Shown: positions 8,781-19,511 of the stretch, one piece after another | How positions within the stretch are numbered: the stretch's first letter is position 1 | Layout of the letters: every line of letters begins with the position of its first letter | Assembly (NCBI RefSeq): GCF_900106595.1 | Contig: NZ_FNNC01000002.1 | Span: 248,001-312,000, forward strand | DNA: 64,000 nt | Reading direction: 5' to 3' | From: Marinococcus luteus | GTDB taxonomy: Bacteria > Bacillota > Bacilli > Bacillales > Marinococcaceae | Notes under the pieces: model-generated | Told to the model about the DNA's origin: nothing | The model's database searches: none | Seen by the model: the letters and a program-made list of their open reading frames with translations, nothing else | Program-made: the position numbers and the translations under genes

Positions 8781-9896
8781 CTACCCCGCGTCCGGATACT
8801 CGCCGCTCCGCGGGCTCATTTTCTCCTGGTCCGCCTGAATCGTCTGGATAAATTCCACGTAATCATTACCGGTTTCTTTGACTGCCGGCAGGGGACGACG
8901 GATGTCCGATTCCTGAATCTCCCGGAAGCTCTTCATCATGCTGCCGGTGCTCCGGGGGTCAAACAGTAACGTTTTCCCTTTATTGTGGTGTTCCCGGCCG
9001 TAAGGAAGATCGGCCAAAAGTACCGGCAGACCCGACTGCCTTGCTTCTACGATCGGCAGGCCGAACGTTTCCATTAGAGACGGAAACACCAGGGCGTCCA
9101 TGGAGGTGTAAAGTGTATGCATCGCTTCGTAATTAACTTTTCCGAGGTAATGAATACCCGGCTCATCGCTGCCTTCTACTGTTAAAAACAGATCCACCGG
9201 ATGCTCCGCCTGCTGGTTGTACTCCTGCACTGCTTCGATGAGCCGGGCGTTGTTTTTGTATTTTTCCTGATTGGTGACGTATACAAGCCTCGTCCCCCGG
9301 CTCTGGGCTATTGATTGGTCCTGGCGGGCACTCAGCGGTGCCTGATGCTTTGTCATATCGACTGGTTTAGGACGCATCACGTGAATCGGCGGATGCCCAT
9401 CGTACCGTTTTTGCACCGCTTCCTTCATCCAATCAGTCTGCACGAAAATCCCGTTCATTCGCGGCATTGCTCTTTTGACGACCTGAGGCATGAGCAGCTT
9501 GTATTTGAGCAGGTTTTTCCACTCAAGCTCTCCCGGGCGCACGTCGGAAAAAGGGATCGGCTGATGCATTAAGCAGTACTGCGGCTTGTCAATGCCGCCG
9601 AGCGGTGTATTCTGCAGCGATAAAAAGACGTCGTGGTCTTTCATTTCCCTGCGAAGCACCCGGCGTTCAAACCACCACTGATGAGCCGGACTCTTTTTGG
9701 GCGTCTGAGTGACACGAACATCAATCCAGCTGCGCTCATATTCGAGCAGCTCCACGCGGGAGACATACGCCGTAATACGGATATCGTTTTTACTGAAATA
9801 ATCCCCTGCGCCGGCCAAGTCCTCCAGACAGGCAGCAATGACGCTGAATCCCCCGCGGTCGCTTAACGCTGTGGCATTAATAAGAATTTTCATCAT
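8781..9896 (-). CDS. Glycosyltransferase family 4
   Basis: A 371-residue GT-B protein. It opens with KILINATALSDRGGFSVIAACLEDL, has LVYVTNQEKYKNNARLIEAVQEYN at the start of the C-terminal Rossmann domain and the GT4 motif E-x7-E as ETFGLPIVE. CLMHQPIPFSDVRPGELEWKNLLKYKLLMP in the acceptor half is seen in mannosyl- and rhamnosyl-transferases of exopolysaccharide loci, but donor specificity cannot be deduced. It sits 14 bases after the flippase start and 9 bases before the Wzy-Wzz gene, within one operon. Confidence 0.85.
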   Translation of the reverse strand: MMKILINATALSDRGGFSVIAACLEDLAGAGDYFSKNDIRITAYVSRVELLEYERSWIDVRVTQTPKKSPAHQWWFERRVLRREMKDHDVFLSLQNTPLGGIDKPQYCLMHQPIPFSDVRPGELEWKNLLKYKLLMPQVVKRAMPRMNGIFVQTDWMKEAVQKRYDGHPPIHVMRPKPVDMTKHQAPLSARQDQSIAQSRGTRLVYVTNQEKYKNNARLIEAVQEYNQQAEHPVDLFLTVEGSDEPGIHYLGKVNYEAMHTLYTSMDALVFPSLMETFGLPIVEARQSGLPVLLADLPYGREHHNKGKTLLFDPRSTGSMMKSFREIQESDIRRPLPAVKETGNDYVEFIQTIQADQEKMSPRSGEYPDAG

Positions 9897-9905
9897 TTCA
9901 GCCCC

Positions 9906-12008
9906 TTATACTTTTTGTTTAACCTTTTCACCGGCATCTGACTTAACTTCTCCGCGAAGAGGAATGACAGGCACCGGCTGCGGGGTCATTTCATTATCCG
10001 CTTTCTCCATAAATTCTTTGTCGGCCGGAATATTAACCGCGCCCAGTATTGGCAGGCCGAGCACCGCTTCAAGATCCTCTTCAGTTTTGATTTTGTTATT
10101 CATCACTTCAAGCAGCAGCACAATCCCGAGGCCTCCGAGCACACCGCTTAGCAACGCAGCGCCCATATAAAGAAACGGCTGCGGCGAGACCGCCTCCCCG
10201 ACGTCTTTCATTTCCGCTTCGGATAATACACTGACGTTATCCACGTTCATAATAGAAGGTACTTCCTGTTCAAACGTCTCTGTAACCGTATTTACAATTG
10301 CCACGGCAGCTTCAGGGTCCGCGTCCCGGACAGTCACTGTCGCAATCTGGGATTCATTTTCTGCAGCAACGGTCAGCTGGCTTTGAATGGCTTCTTCGGT
10401 ACGTTCGACGCTTAAATTCTGTACGGCCTGTTCAATAATCGCCGGGCTTGTGATCAGCGTATTGTAAGTGTTCACCAGCTCCCGGCTGGACTGCCAGTCC
10501 TCGGAGGCCGGCGCCTCGCTCCCGCCCATGTCCGGGGTGACCAGTATCTGGGTGGATGCTTCGTATTCGGGTTCAGCGATGAACCATGTGTACACCGCCC
10601 CGGCAGTTAAAGCAGCAAGCACCACTAGCCCAAGCAGCTTTATTCGCTTTTGTACAATTTGAATCAAATCCTGAATGCCGAATGAATCCTTCATAGTGCC
10701 CCCCTTTTTTGGAGCCCGCTGCATGGTGCCTGCAGCCCGGGCAGTGGTTTCTTCCTGCGTCTGTATCCATTCCATCCGGGTCACTCTCCATGCCAGCAGA
10801 AACCACAGCAGTGGCTCTACAAGCAGGTAGGACGAGGATGAGTAGCTGTAGACGATCAGCGACAGCGCCAGCAAGTTCGCGAAAATAAGTGAATGATCGG
10901 CATGCTTTACAGTAGTCGTAACCAGGCGCCAGATCAGTCCTGCCACAACCGCTGCCCCGAACAGCCCGTACCGGAACAGAACCGCCCCGTGCAGAAAATG
11001 CACGTTATGCACCTCGGTCATGCCAAGCAGGGCCGCACTGGTGACCGACGGATCCAGCGACCCCGACATATCGATCGTGCCGCCCGCCCCGTAGCCGAAC
11101 AGCCAGAACAGCGGATTGCTGCCGAGCGTTTCTACAATAACTTCCACTTCATACAGCCGCTGGCCGATGGTGACGTCTTCTCCGAGACTCATACCGGACG
11201 AGCCGCCCATCCCCAACATCACTTCAATCCGCCGGCCGAGAGCGGTAGCGTAAAAATCGATGCCGAGCATAGCCAGCACGCTTTCTCCGGCAAGCGCTGC
11301 CACCAGCCCAACCAGGCTGAACGCAAAGACGAAATGGAGTATCGGCTTCCAGCGGTTTTTGATCAAAAGCACCACTAAAAGCACCAGCACCATTACGATC
11401 ACCGTCAGGAGAAGAGAACGATTGGAGCTGATCAGTAAAAACACGAGCGGCCCGATCTGCAGCAGGAGCGCCCCTGTATGCACGGTGTACAGCGCGTACA
11501 AAAATAAACCGACAAACACGATCAGAAGGGTCACCGGCACCCAGCTGCTTAAAAAATACAGCCCGAGCAGAAGAACAGCCAGTCCCGCAGAGGCTGGAAC
11601 CAGGTACCGTTCATTCATGTGAAGATGAATACCGCCAAACCGCGTTAACAAATAGATGGCAAGACCCACCACTAAATATGCCGTATCAGACAGAATGTAC
11701 GTCCACGTATTGGCGTTGGCAATGCCGATAATGGCACTGTAGCCGATCAACATGCTCCCGAGAACCACGACGGCCATATCCCCCTGCCTGACTTCCGCCT
11801 GCTGGTTCATCATATACAATGGCAGCCAGATGAATGTGATACCGAGGACGAGAAGCAGAATGAACATGCCGCGAATATAGGGAGTATGTGAAAATCCACC
11901 CATGCCGAGGACTTGTTTAAAAATAACGGCACCTGCAATATTTGTGATAAAGTAAACGCCCCACAAATAGTACAGCCACATTTTTCCCGTGCGATTATGA
12001 ATGAACAA
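9906..12008 (-). CDS. Fused O-antigen polymerase (Wzy-like) and chain-length regulator (Wzz/YveK-like)
   Basis: One uninterrupted frame of 700 residues. Residues 1 to about 420 form a polytopic membrane domain with the O-antigen ligase/polymerase pattern: about ten or more hydrophobic helices and an external loop including GASGGTIDMSGS-like residues and HNVHFLHGAVLFRYGLFG. From about residue 439 (MKDSFGIQDLIQIVQKR) comes a complete Wzz/CapA domain: TM1, EPEYEASTQILVTP, a coiled periplasmic-type region and TM2 (FLYMGAALLSGVLGGLGIVLLLEVMNN). Wzz partners of BY-kinases are normally separate proteins. An internal ATG with a ribosome site allows separate production of Wzz. The N-terminal start is TTG at 12008 or ATG at 11981. 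The kinase lies far away at 24696. Confidence 0.8.
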   Translation of the reverse strand: MFIHNRTGKMWLYYLWGVYFITNIAGAVIFKQVLGMGGFSHTPYIRGMFILLLVLGITFIWLPLYMMNQQAEVRQGDMAVVVLGSMLIGYSAIIGIANANTWTYILSDTAYLVVGLAIYLLTRFGGIHLHMNERYLVPASAGLAVLLLGLYFLSSWVPVTLLIVFVGLFLYALYTVHTGALLLQIGPLVFLLISSNRSLLLTVIVMVLVLLVVLLIKNRWKPILHFVFAFSLVGLVAALAGESVLAMLGIDFYATALGRRIEVMLGMGGSSGMSLGEDVTIGQRLYEVEVIVETLGSNPLFWLFGYGAGGTIDMSGSLDPSVTSAALLGMTEVHNVHFLHGAVLFRYGLFGAAVVAGLIWRLVTTTVKHADHSLIFANLLALSLIVYSYSSSSYLLVEPLLWFLLAWRVTRMEWIQTQEETTARAAGTMQRAPKKGGTMKDSFGIQDLIQIVQKRIKLLGLVVLAALTAGAVYTWFIAEPEYEASTQILVTPDMGGSEAPASEDWQSSRELVNTYNTLITSPAIIEQAVQNLSVERTEEAIQSQLTVAAENESQIATVTVRDADPEAAVAIVNTVTETFEQEVPSIMNVDNVSVLSEAEMKDVGEAVSPQPFLYMGAALLSGVLGGLGIVLLLEVMNNKIKTEEDLEAVLGLPILGAVNIPADKEFMEKADNEMTPQPVPVIPLRGEVKSDAGEKVKQKV
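10692..10704 (-). promoter_or_regulatory. Internal ribosome site and ATG for a separate Wzz polypeptide
   Basis: AAGGGGGG is followed after CACT by an in-frame ATG at 10694, exactly where the Wzz-like domain begins. It would yield a free 262-residue Wzz protein in addition to the fusion. Confidence 0.45.
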
Positions 12009-12076
12009 AGACTCCCGCCCTCCCCTATCTCCGGCTTTTTTACTTATGACGCGCCGGAAGCAGCACCAGCTATTCG

Positions 12077-13303
12077 CTACACCTGCTGAAACACCGCTTT
12101 GTACTTATCAATCGACTGCCGGCGCGTCAGGTGCTGTTCCAGGTAAAGCCTTCCCTTCCGGCCGATCGTCTCTCTTTCTTCCTGCGACAAATCGTAATAG
12201 CTGTAGATGGCATCGATGATTTCCTCGTACTGCCCGGGCTCTATCACTACCCCAGCCCCGGAACGCTCGATGATGACTGCCGCTTCGCTCCCGTTTTCGA
12301 GCACGCCGAGTACAGGTTTACCGACGGCAAGCACCCCGTAGATTTTACTCGGGACCGACACCCCTTTAATGCCCTTTTGGTTTACAACCAGATGCACATC
12401 CGCCGCATTCAAGGAATATTTGATGCGCTCTTTCGGCTCGTAGGGAAAGAAATATACGTTTTTTACGTGACTCGCTGCCACGTAGTCCTGCATCTCTTTC
12501 TTTTTCGCTCCCTCGCCGACAAACGCAAACACAATGTCCGGATGGTCGCGGAACGCTTCTGTGATGCGGATAATGTTTTCCAGATCGTAAAACAATCCCA
12601 GATTCCCGGAATACATCACCACAAATTTGCCCTCCAGCCGCTTTTCCTGCAAAAAGGCAGCCACGCCCGCATCCGTACGCGGTTTTGGAACCAGATCCTC
12701 TTCATCCACCCAGTTGTGGATCACTTCGTAGTCCGGCGTGCCTGCAGTGAACCGTTTCTGCAGAGTCGCTGCCATATCGCTTCCAACCACAATATTCAAA
12801 TCGGCATAGCGGCAGTTTAATTTGTCCACGGCGGCAGCAATTTTCGTTACTACCGGACTCGGCGAATAGGAGACCGCCTCGGCCTGCTCCGGGTTAAAAT
12901 CCTGGATATTGTATATATGCCTGGACCGTTTCATCCTTTTTCCAATCGTTCCGATTAATCCTCCGAGAATTGGCGGCTGGGAGACAGTATAAATAACGTC
13001 TACATCAGATTCCTTTGTTAATACGCGCAGCGCTTTAAAAAAATAAGCCGCCATATACTTGACCCGGCTGACTTTGGATTGCTTATTCATTTTAGGCAGC
13101 TTCATTCGGATCACTTTGACGGCACCGTTCCATTCAAGACGGTCCGGCAGAGCTTCCTGCAGCTCGTCTGCGTAATGCGGATGCGAGGTGATGACGGTAA
13201 TATGGAAGTCCTTCTGCAGCTCAAAACAGAGGTCTCCCATCAGCTGGCCGAGTGATGCTACATCGGGCGAAAAGTAATTAACGACAAATACAATTTTTTT
13301 CAT
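12077..13303 (-). CDS. Glycosyltransferase, WbuB-like GT4
   Basis: 408 residues. The N-terminus KKIVFVVNYFSPDVASLGQLMGDL and the central HIYNIQDFNPEQAEAVSY are typical of the WbuB group, which transfers fucose or fucosamine residues in O-antigen clusters. The nucleotide side has FVVMYSGNLGLFYDLENIIRI and KGVSVPSKIYGVLAVGKPVLG in place of the usual E-x7-E. The start overlaps the end of the acyltransferase gene by four bases. Fucosyl transfer would agree with GDP-fucose synthesis in the same operon, but that is inference. Confidence 0.85.
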   Translation of the reverse strand: MKKIVFVVNYFSPDVASLGQLMGDLCFELQKDFHITVITSHPHYADELQEALPDRLEWNGAVKVIRMKLPKMNKQSKVSRVKYMAAYFFKALRVLTKESDVDVIYTVSQPPILGGLIGTIGKRMKRSRHIYNIQDFNPEQAEAVSYSPSPVVTKIAAAVDKLNCRYADLNIVVGSDMAATLQKRFTAGTPDYEVIHNWVDEEDLVPKPRTDAGVAAFLQEKRLEGKFVVMYSGNLGLFYDLENIIRITEAFRDHPDIVFAFVGEGAKKKEMQDYVAASHVKNVYFFPYEPKERIKYSLNAADVHLVVNQKGIKGVSVPSKIYGVLAVGKPVLGVLENGSEAAVIIERSGAGVVIEPGQYEEIIDAIYSYYDLSQEERETIGRKGRLYLEQHLTRRQSIDKYKAVFQQV

Positions 13304-13899
13304 ATACCTGCTCCCTGTGCCTGTTTTAGTGGTTTTTCTCCGGCGGTCCCAACGTCTGGAAAACGGCTTTTCAAAAATGCGGCCGGGTTCCCTCCGTGGA
13401 TTTCATTGGCCGGTATATTTTTGGTTACGTTGCTGCGGGCAGCAGCCACCGCGTACTCTCCCAGGGTGACCCCCGGATGAATAAATGCTCCAGCCGCCGC
13501 CCAGGAGCCCGTCTCAAGCGTGATCGGTGCTGTGATTAAATCAAAGGAAACTTTTTGTAAATGGTGGGACCCTGTGCATAAATAGGTTTTTTGCGACACG
13601 ACGCAGTGATCTCCGATCGTAATCTGATCGAGACTGTAAAACACTGCTTCGTCCCCCACCCAGGAATGCCCGCCAATCGTTACCTTCCACGGATACGTAA
13701 ACCTGGCGCTCGGGCGGATTTTTGCCCCTTTTCCCACCTGCATGCCAAAAGCACGAAGGAGCCGTCTGCGAAAGCCATACATCGGATGGAGCGAAAAACG
13801 GAACAGGGTGCCCTGCACCAGCCACCAGAGCAGGATGAACCACCCCGGACGCCCACGGTCGTAATCTGATTGGTCATAACGGTCAAGCTGAACCTTCAT
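13300..13899 (-). CDS. WcaF-type hexapeptide acyltransferase
   Basis: 199 residues with a left-handed beta-helix acyltransferase fold. The N-terminal segment GRPGWFILLWWLVQGTLFRFSLHPMYGFRRRLLRAFG is characteristic of the colanic-acid WcaF family. Hexapeptide repeats follow (VGKGAKIRPSARF, VTIGGHSWVGDEAVFY, ITIGDHCVVSQKTYLCTGSH with the catalytic-type His, GAFIHPGVTLGEYAVAAARS), ending in the PANEIHGGNPAAFLK cap. It probably O-acetylates a sugar of the repeat unit from acetyl-CoA. It overlaps both neighbours slightly, so it is translationally coupled inside the operon. Confidence 0.88.
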   Translation of the reverse strand: MKVQLDRYDQSDYDRGRPGWFILLWWLVQGTLFRFSLHPMYGFRRRLLRAFGMQVGKGAKIRPSARFTYPWKVTIGGHSWVGDEAVFYSLDQITIGDHCVVSQKTYLCTGSHHLQKVSFDLITAPITLETGSWAAAGAFIHPGVTLGEYAVAAARSNVTKNIPANEIHGGNPAAFLKSRFPDVGTAGEKPLKQAQGAGI

Positions 13900-15082
13900 G
13901 TGCTGCTCCCTCCTCTTTTAGCTCTCCGGGAAACACGTGCTTTAACTTTTGTTCCCAGCCCAGATGTTCTTCGGCATAGCTCCGGATGCGTGCCGGCGTG
14001 TTCCGGCTGCGGTACTGCCGGTATTCCAAAAACAGCTGCTCAATGTCCACCGGGCTGTCATCTGCCGGAGTTCGGAACACAAAAGGCAGATGCTCCGGAA
14101 AATCACTGTCCTCGGAGGAAATCATAAACGGAATTCCCCGGGCGCAGTATTCTCTGTTTTTCAAGGAAGAATCCCCGAAAAAATTACGCCGGTGGTTTCC
14201 GAGAATCCCTATTCCCACGTCCGTTTTTTCCATCATCTGATCGAGCCTGCTGCCGGTGAGCGTACCGTGAAAAATCACACGGTCTGCCACCCCCTGGTCG
14301 GCTGCCAGCCGTTCCAACTCTTCTTTCACCGGACCATCGCCAATAATATGAAATTCCGGGTTCACATACGCCGGGCACGCTTTCATTCCGCGGATGACCC
14401 GGTCATACGCATGCCACGGGGCTAAATTCGCGACACCGGCCAGTACGAAGGCGGACGAACGTCGGTTTTTATCTTTTTGCACAAGTGGAGAAGCGGCGAG
14501 ATCAATTCCGTTTTTGATGCCTGCAACTTTCGGGTCCGTCACCGGGGCAATAGAAACAGCGACAATTTTTTGCACGAAAGGATAGACCCCGAAACGAAAC
14601 GCCGCCTGATCCGCTATATACATACTATAGGCTTTCCAGTTCTGTTTGGATGGGATTTCCACCGGATAATCCGGAATTTCATAGTACGTCTTCCGGCTCC
14701 TGCGCCTGCATTTATACAGCCATATGGACAATTGCGGTGTCACTGGCTTCATTCTCCGGATATAGACCTCCTGCACATCGAGAGCCTCAGCCATCGATTC
14801 AGCAAACTGTAAATATTCCTTCATCCGAAAATAGCTGGAAGCTTTTCGTTTCCATGCCGGTGTTTCTACAAAAACAGCTTTTGGTGAATAACGTTTTTCC
14901 TGTACCAGCTCCTGCCCGTTCGCCGTATCATAGCAGACGACCCGGTCCTTCCGGGAAAGCAGCAGATATGCGTGCCGCCCCAGGTTGTTCATCGCCCTGC
15001 ACTGGGCCTGGACTTTTTTTATAAATCCTACAGCGTCTGAATCTTCACGAAGAAAAGCAACGTATAATAATTTTCTTTCCAC
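13883..15082 (-). CDS. Glycosyltransferase (GT-B, family 4-like)
   Basis: 399 residues from a GTG at 15082, chosen because GGAGGAGG lies seven bases before it; the frame stays open upstream but that part overlaps the preceding gene and has no ribosome site. It begins VERKLLYVAFLREDS. The C-terminal half contains SAFVLAGVANLAPWHAYDRVIRG, FHIIGDGPVKEELERL and VIFHGTLTGSRLDQMMEKTDVGIG, and ends with GDSSLKNREYCARGIPFM where other GT4 proteins have the E-x7-E loop. It is an operon member between the initiating transferase and WcaF. Donor and acceptor are unknown. Confidence 0.8.
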   Translation of the reverse strand: MERKLLYVAFLREDSDAVGFIKKVQAQCRAMNNLGRHAYLLLSRKDRVVCYDTANGQELVQEKRYSPKAVFVETPAWKRKASSYFRMKEYLQFAESMAEALDVQEVYIRRMKPVTPQLSIWLYKCRRRSRKTYYEIPDYPVEIPSKQNWKAYSMYIADQAAFRFGVYPFVQKIVAVSIAPVTDPKVAGIKNGIDLAASPLVQKDKNRRSSAFVLAGVANLAPWHAYDRVIRGMKACPAYVNPEFHIIGDGPVKEELERLAADQGVADRVIFHGTLTGSRLDQMMEKTDVGIGILGNHRRNFFGDSSLKNREYCARGIPFMISSEDSDFPEHLPFVFRTPADDSPVDIEQLFLEYRQYRSRNTPARIRSYAEEHLGWEQKLKHVFPGELKEEGAAHEGSA

Positions 15083-15125
15083 ACCAGCGCCTCCTCCGCT
15101 TATCATATTGCTCCGGAATGCCTTT

Positions 15126-15782
15126 TTAATACGCTCCCTGTTTTCGTAAAACTGCTCCTGCCGTTTTGAACAGAATGAAGATATCAGTGGAGAGACGCTG
15201 ACGGCGGATGTATTCAAGCTCCAGGTCCATTCGTTCCGGATACGTCAGGTCGCTTCTGCCGCTCACCTGCCACAGACCGGTCATGCCAGGTTTGACTGAT
15301 AAAAACAGCTGCTTGTTTTCAGCATATTCTTCCAGCTCCTCTGCAATAATCGGCCGGGGACCGACCAGACTCATGTCCCCTTTTAACACATTCAGAAGCT
15401 GCGGCAGTTCGTCCAGACTCGTTTCACGTAAAAACCGGCCGGTCTTTGTAATCCTAGGATCCTGCTCCGACGGCAGCTTGTAGCCATTTTGTACAAATTC
15501 GGCATACAGCTTTTGGTCGCGCCGAAGCACCTCTTCAGCGTTGACCACCATGGTCCGGAATTTATAAATATAGAACGGCTTTCCCCCCGCCCCGATTCGT
15601 TTTTGTTTATATAAAATACTTCCTTTTTGTTTCTCCTGCATATTCATGAAACCGATTATTAAAAATAGTGGAGATAACAGGACAAGCAGCATTAAGGATA
15701 GTACCGCATCCATCACGCGTTTGGCCTGTGCCTGATCCACCGCCTTCTTCTCATCTTTAATCGGCATCGTTGATCTCTGCAT
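15126..15782 (-). CDS. Initiating sugar-1-phosphate transferase (WcaJ/EpsL-like core)
   Basis: 218 residues from the ATG at 15782, which has GAGGAGGG six bases before it; a start 33 bases upstream lacks such a site. A single N-terminal membrane hairpin (VMDAVLSLMLLVLLSPLFLIIGF) is followed by LYKQKRIGAGGKPFYIYKFRTM, TSLDELPQLLNVLKGDMSLVGPRP and PGMTGLWQVSGRSDLTY. It transfers a sugar-1-phosphate to undecaprenyl phosphate, starting the repeat unit of the main polymer. Its LWQVSGRS motif differs from the AQVNGRD form of the transferase at 2695, consistent with a hexose rather than HexNAc donor; this is tentative. Confidence 0.9.
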   Translation of the reverse strand: MQRSTMPIKDEKKAVDQAQAKRVMDAVLSLMLLVLLSPLFLIIGFMNMQEKQKGSILYKQKRIGAGGKPFYIYKFRTMVVNAEEVLRRDQKLYAEFVQNGYKLPSEQDPRITKTGRFLRETSLDELPQLLNVLKGDMSLVGPRPIIAEELEEYAENKQLFLSVKPGMTGLWQVSGRSDLTYPERMDLELEYIRRQRLSTDIFILFKTAGAVLRKQGAY

Positions 15783-15856
15783 TTTTTTCCCTCCTCTTAT
15801 TTGTTTCAGAAGCACCCGAACCCGGCTGCTTCTGAACGAAAACTAAACAGTAGATC

Positions 15857-17808
<1,952 letters not shown>

Positions 17809-17946
17809 TCAGGATCCTCTTTTCCAATAAGATTTTGGCGTTTTGTAATACCTGCATCTATTCAAAACAGATGACTGAAGTCTGAATGCCAATGGTCTGT
17901 CTTTCCATCTGCAGCAGCGTTGTATGCGCAGCTGCCGCAGTTAAAC

Positions 17947-18035
17947 CGGAGGCATTGAACCTCTCCTCACGCAGCGCTGTTGACGATGAACGTCTAAGGC
18001 TTTAAAAAAGCCCTTAGCACTGCCGAGTGCCTCCG
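17947..18035 (-). ncRNA. Structured leader/intercistronic RNA between manC and fcl
   Basis: The 271-base gap between manC and fcl holds nested inverted repeats in the sense (minus) strand. Outer arms CGGAGGCA/TGCCTCCG lie at 18035-18028 and 17954-17947. Inside are a GCACT-n4-AGTGC hairpin (18030-18017) and a bulged CTAAG(G)GCTTT/AAAGCCTTAG hairpin (18017-17994). No T-run follows, so it is not a simple terminator. By position it recalls the EAR antitermination RNA inside Bacillus eps operons; I claim no sequence identity with EAR. Confidence 0.4.
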
Positions 18036-18080
18036 CGTGATACCGGTGCAGGAGACATGACCGAAAAATTTTAAAGAAAG

Positions 18081-19469
18081 CTATTTAATGAACTTGGCGG
18101 CGGAGCCGTTGTGGGCGCGGAGCACGTCCTCCCATGTGTCATGGACCCGGACGGTGTCTTCGTCGCTGATGTCCATGCCGGTCTGCACCTCCACAATTTC
18201 CAGGTCCACGGTGGCCCGGATCGCGTGCTTTGTTCCGGCCGGCAGGTGGACTACATCTCCCGCTTTGATGCGGTACATATGGTTATCGACCGCAATTTCG
18301 CCTTCCCCGCGTACGACTGTCCATACTTCATCGCGGTTATGGTGGTAGTGAAGCGTCGAGTTTTTACCGGACTCCAGCAGTATCCGCTTCGTAATCATCA
18401 TCTGGCCGTCCGGATATTTGGCGTAGTCAAGCACCCGCGACCATCCCCACAGCCGCTCCTCGTACATCTGCGGATAGCGGAAATCCTTAATGAGCTCTTT
18501 AATCTGTGAGCTCGACTCTTTGTTAGCGACGATAATTCCGTCAGGACTCGACACAATCACCATATTGCTGGCATCGATGACTGCAACCGGGATGTCGAGT
18601 TCGTTGACGAGGTGCGTATTGACCGAGCTTTCGGAAATGATGCCTTTCCCGGTCTGGCTGGAGGCAATTTCCTCGGTGAGCGTATTCCACGTGCCAAGAT
18701 CCTTCCAGTCGCCATCATATTTTAAAACGGTGATCTTTTCCGCCTTCTCCACGACCCGGTAGTCAAAGCTGATTTTGGGGATCGTATGGTACTGGCTTCT
18801 AAGCAGCTCGTACTCAAACGGCAGCTGCTCCTCCTTGAGAATCTGAAGCAGGTAACCCATCGTAAAGCTGAATACGCCGCAGTTCCACAGCGCCCGTCTG
18901 TCGATGAGCTGCTTTGCGGTTGCTTCGTCCGGCTTTTCCGTAAAGGCTTTGACGGTAAAGGCCTCGGTGCCCTTCTTCCGATCTTCTGGGACGATGTAGC
19001 CGTACTTGGTGGATGGATATACCGGCTGGACCCCCATCAGGGCCATGTCGCTCGTGCCCTCCTGGATCAGCCGCTCCAATAGTTCAAAATTTTCAAAAAA
19101 AGTTGTGTCTACGAAGGCGTCGACCGGCAGCATTACAATTACCTCCTCCGGAGACGCTTTTTCCACGGAAAACAGGTAGCTCGCCGCAAGTGCCACAGCG
19201 GCGAATGTATCCCGGCGCTCCGGCTCCATGACGAGCGGCACGTTTTCCCCGAGCTGGCGTTTAATCAGATCCTTCTGTGATTCCGAGGTGGCAATCACCG
19301 CCGAGGAGGCAAGACCGCATGCTTCAAGCTGCCTCCACACCCGCTGGACCATCGACTCCTTTTGGCCGTCCGGCCCGTCGAGCACCTTTAGAAACTGTTT
19401 GGATCTCGTATCGTTGGACAATGGCCACAGCCGTTTTCCCGAACCTCCGGATAACAGGACTAAGCGCAT
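18081..19469 (-). CDS. manC: Mannose-1-phosphate guanylyltransferase / mannose-6-phosphate isomerase
   Basis: 462 residues, the bifunctional type II length. The N-terminal nucleotidyltransferase domain has LLSGGSGKRLWPLS (residues 4-17), VMEPERRDTFAAVALAA and FTEKPDEATAKQLI. The C-terminal cupin isomerase domain has WGWSRVLDYAKYPDGQMMITKRI, TLHYHHNRDEVWTVVRGEG with metal-binding His, and HLPAGTKHAI. It supplies GDP-mannose for the gmd-fcl pair. I chose the ATG at 19469, which has AAGGAGG seven bases upstream; an ATG six bases earlier is too close to it. It may share a transcript with fcl through the structured spacer. Confidence 0.95.
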   Translation of the reverse strand: MRLVLLSGGSGKRLWPLSNDTRSKQFLKVLDGPDGQKESMVQRVWRQLEACGLASSAVIATSESQKDLIKRQLGENVPLVMEPERRDTFAAVALAASYLFSVEKASPEEVIVMLPVDAFVDTTFFENFELLERLIQEGTSDMALMGVQPVYPSTKYGYIVPEDRKKGTEAFTVKAFTEKPDEATAKQLIDRRALWNCGVFSFTMGYLLQILKEEQLPFEYELLRSQYHTIPKISFDYRVVEKAEKITVLKYDGDWKDLGTWNTLTEEIASSQTGKGIISESSVNTHLVNELDIPVAVIDASNMVIVSSPDGIIVANKESSSQIKELIKDFRYPQMYEERLWGWSRVLDYAKYPDGQMMITKRILLESGKNSTLHYHHNRDEVWTVVRGEGEIAVDNHMYRIKAGDVVHLPAGTKHAIRATVDLEIVEVQTGMDISDEDTVRVHDTWEDVLRAHNGSAAKFIK

Positions 19470-19511
19470 CTGCATTCCTCCTTGTTTCCTGAAATTTTGG
19501 ACAGAATTTCC

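Noticed and set aside
12131-12820. A 229-codon open frame antisense to the WbuB-like glycosyltransferase
   Set aside because: Shadow of the real gene; composition is His/Arg/Phe-rich without motifs and it lacks a ribosome site.
15083-15217. N-terminal extension of the glycosyltransferase at 13883
   Set aside because: It lies over the end of the sugar-transferase gene; a GTG behind GGAGGAGG at 15082 is the better start.
17990-18020. Simple rho-independent terminator after manC
   Set aside because: The hairpin CTAAG...CTTAG has its T residues in the loop and no T-run after the stem on the minus strand, so I list it as part of a folded leader instead.
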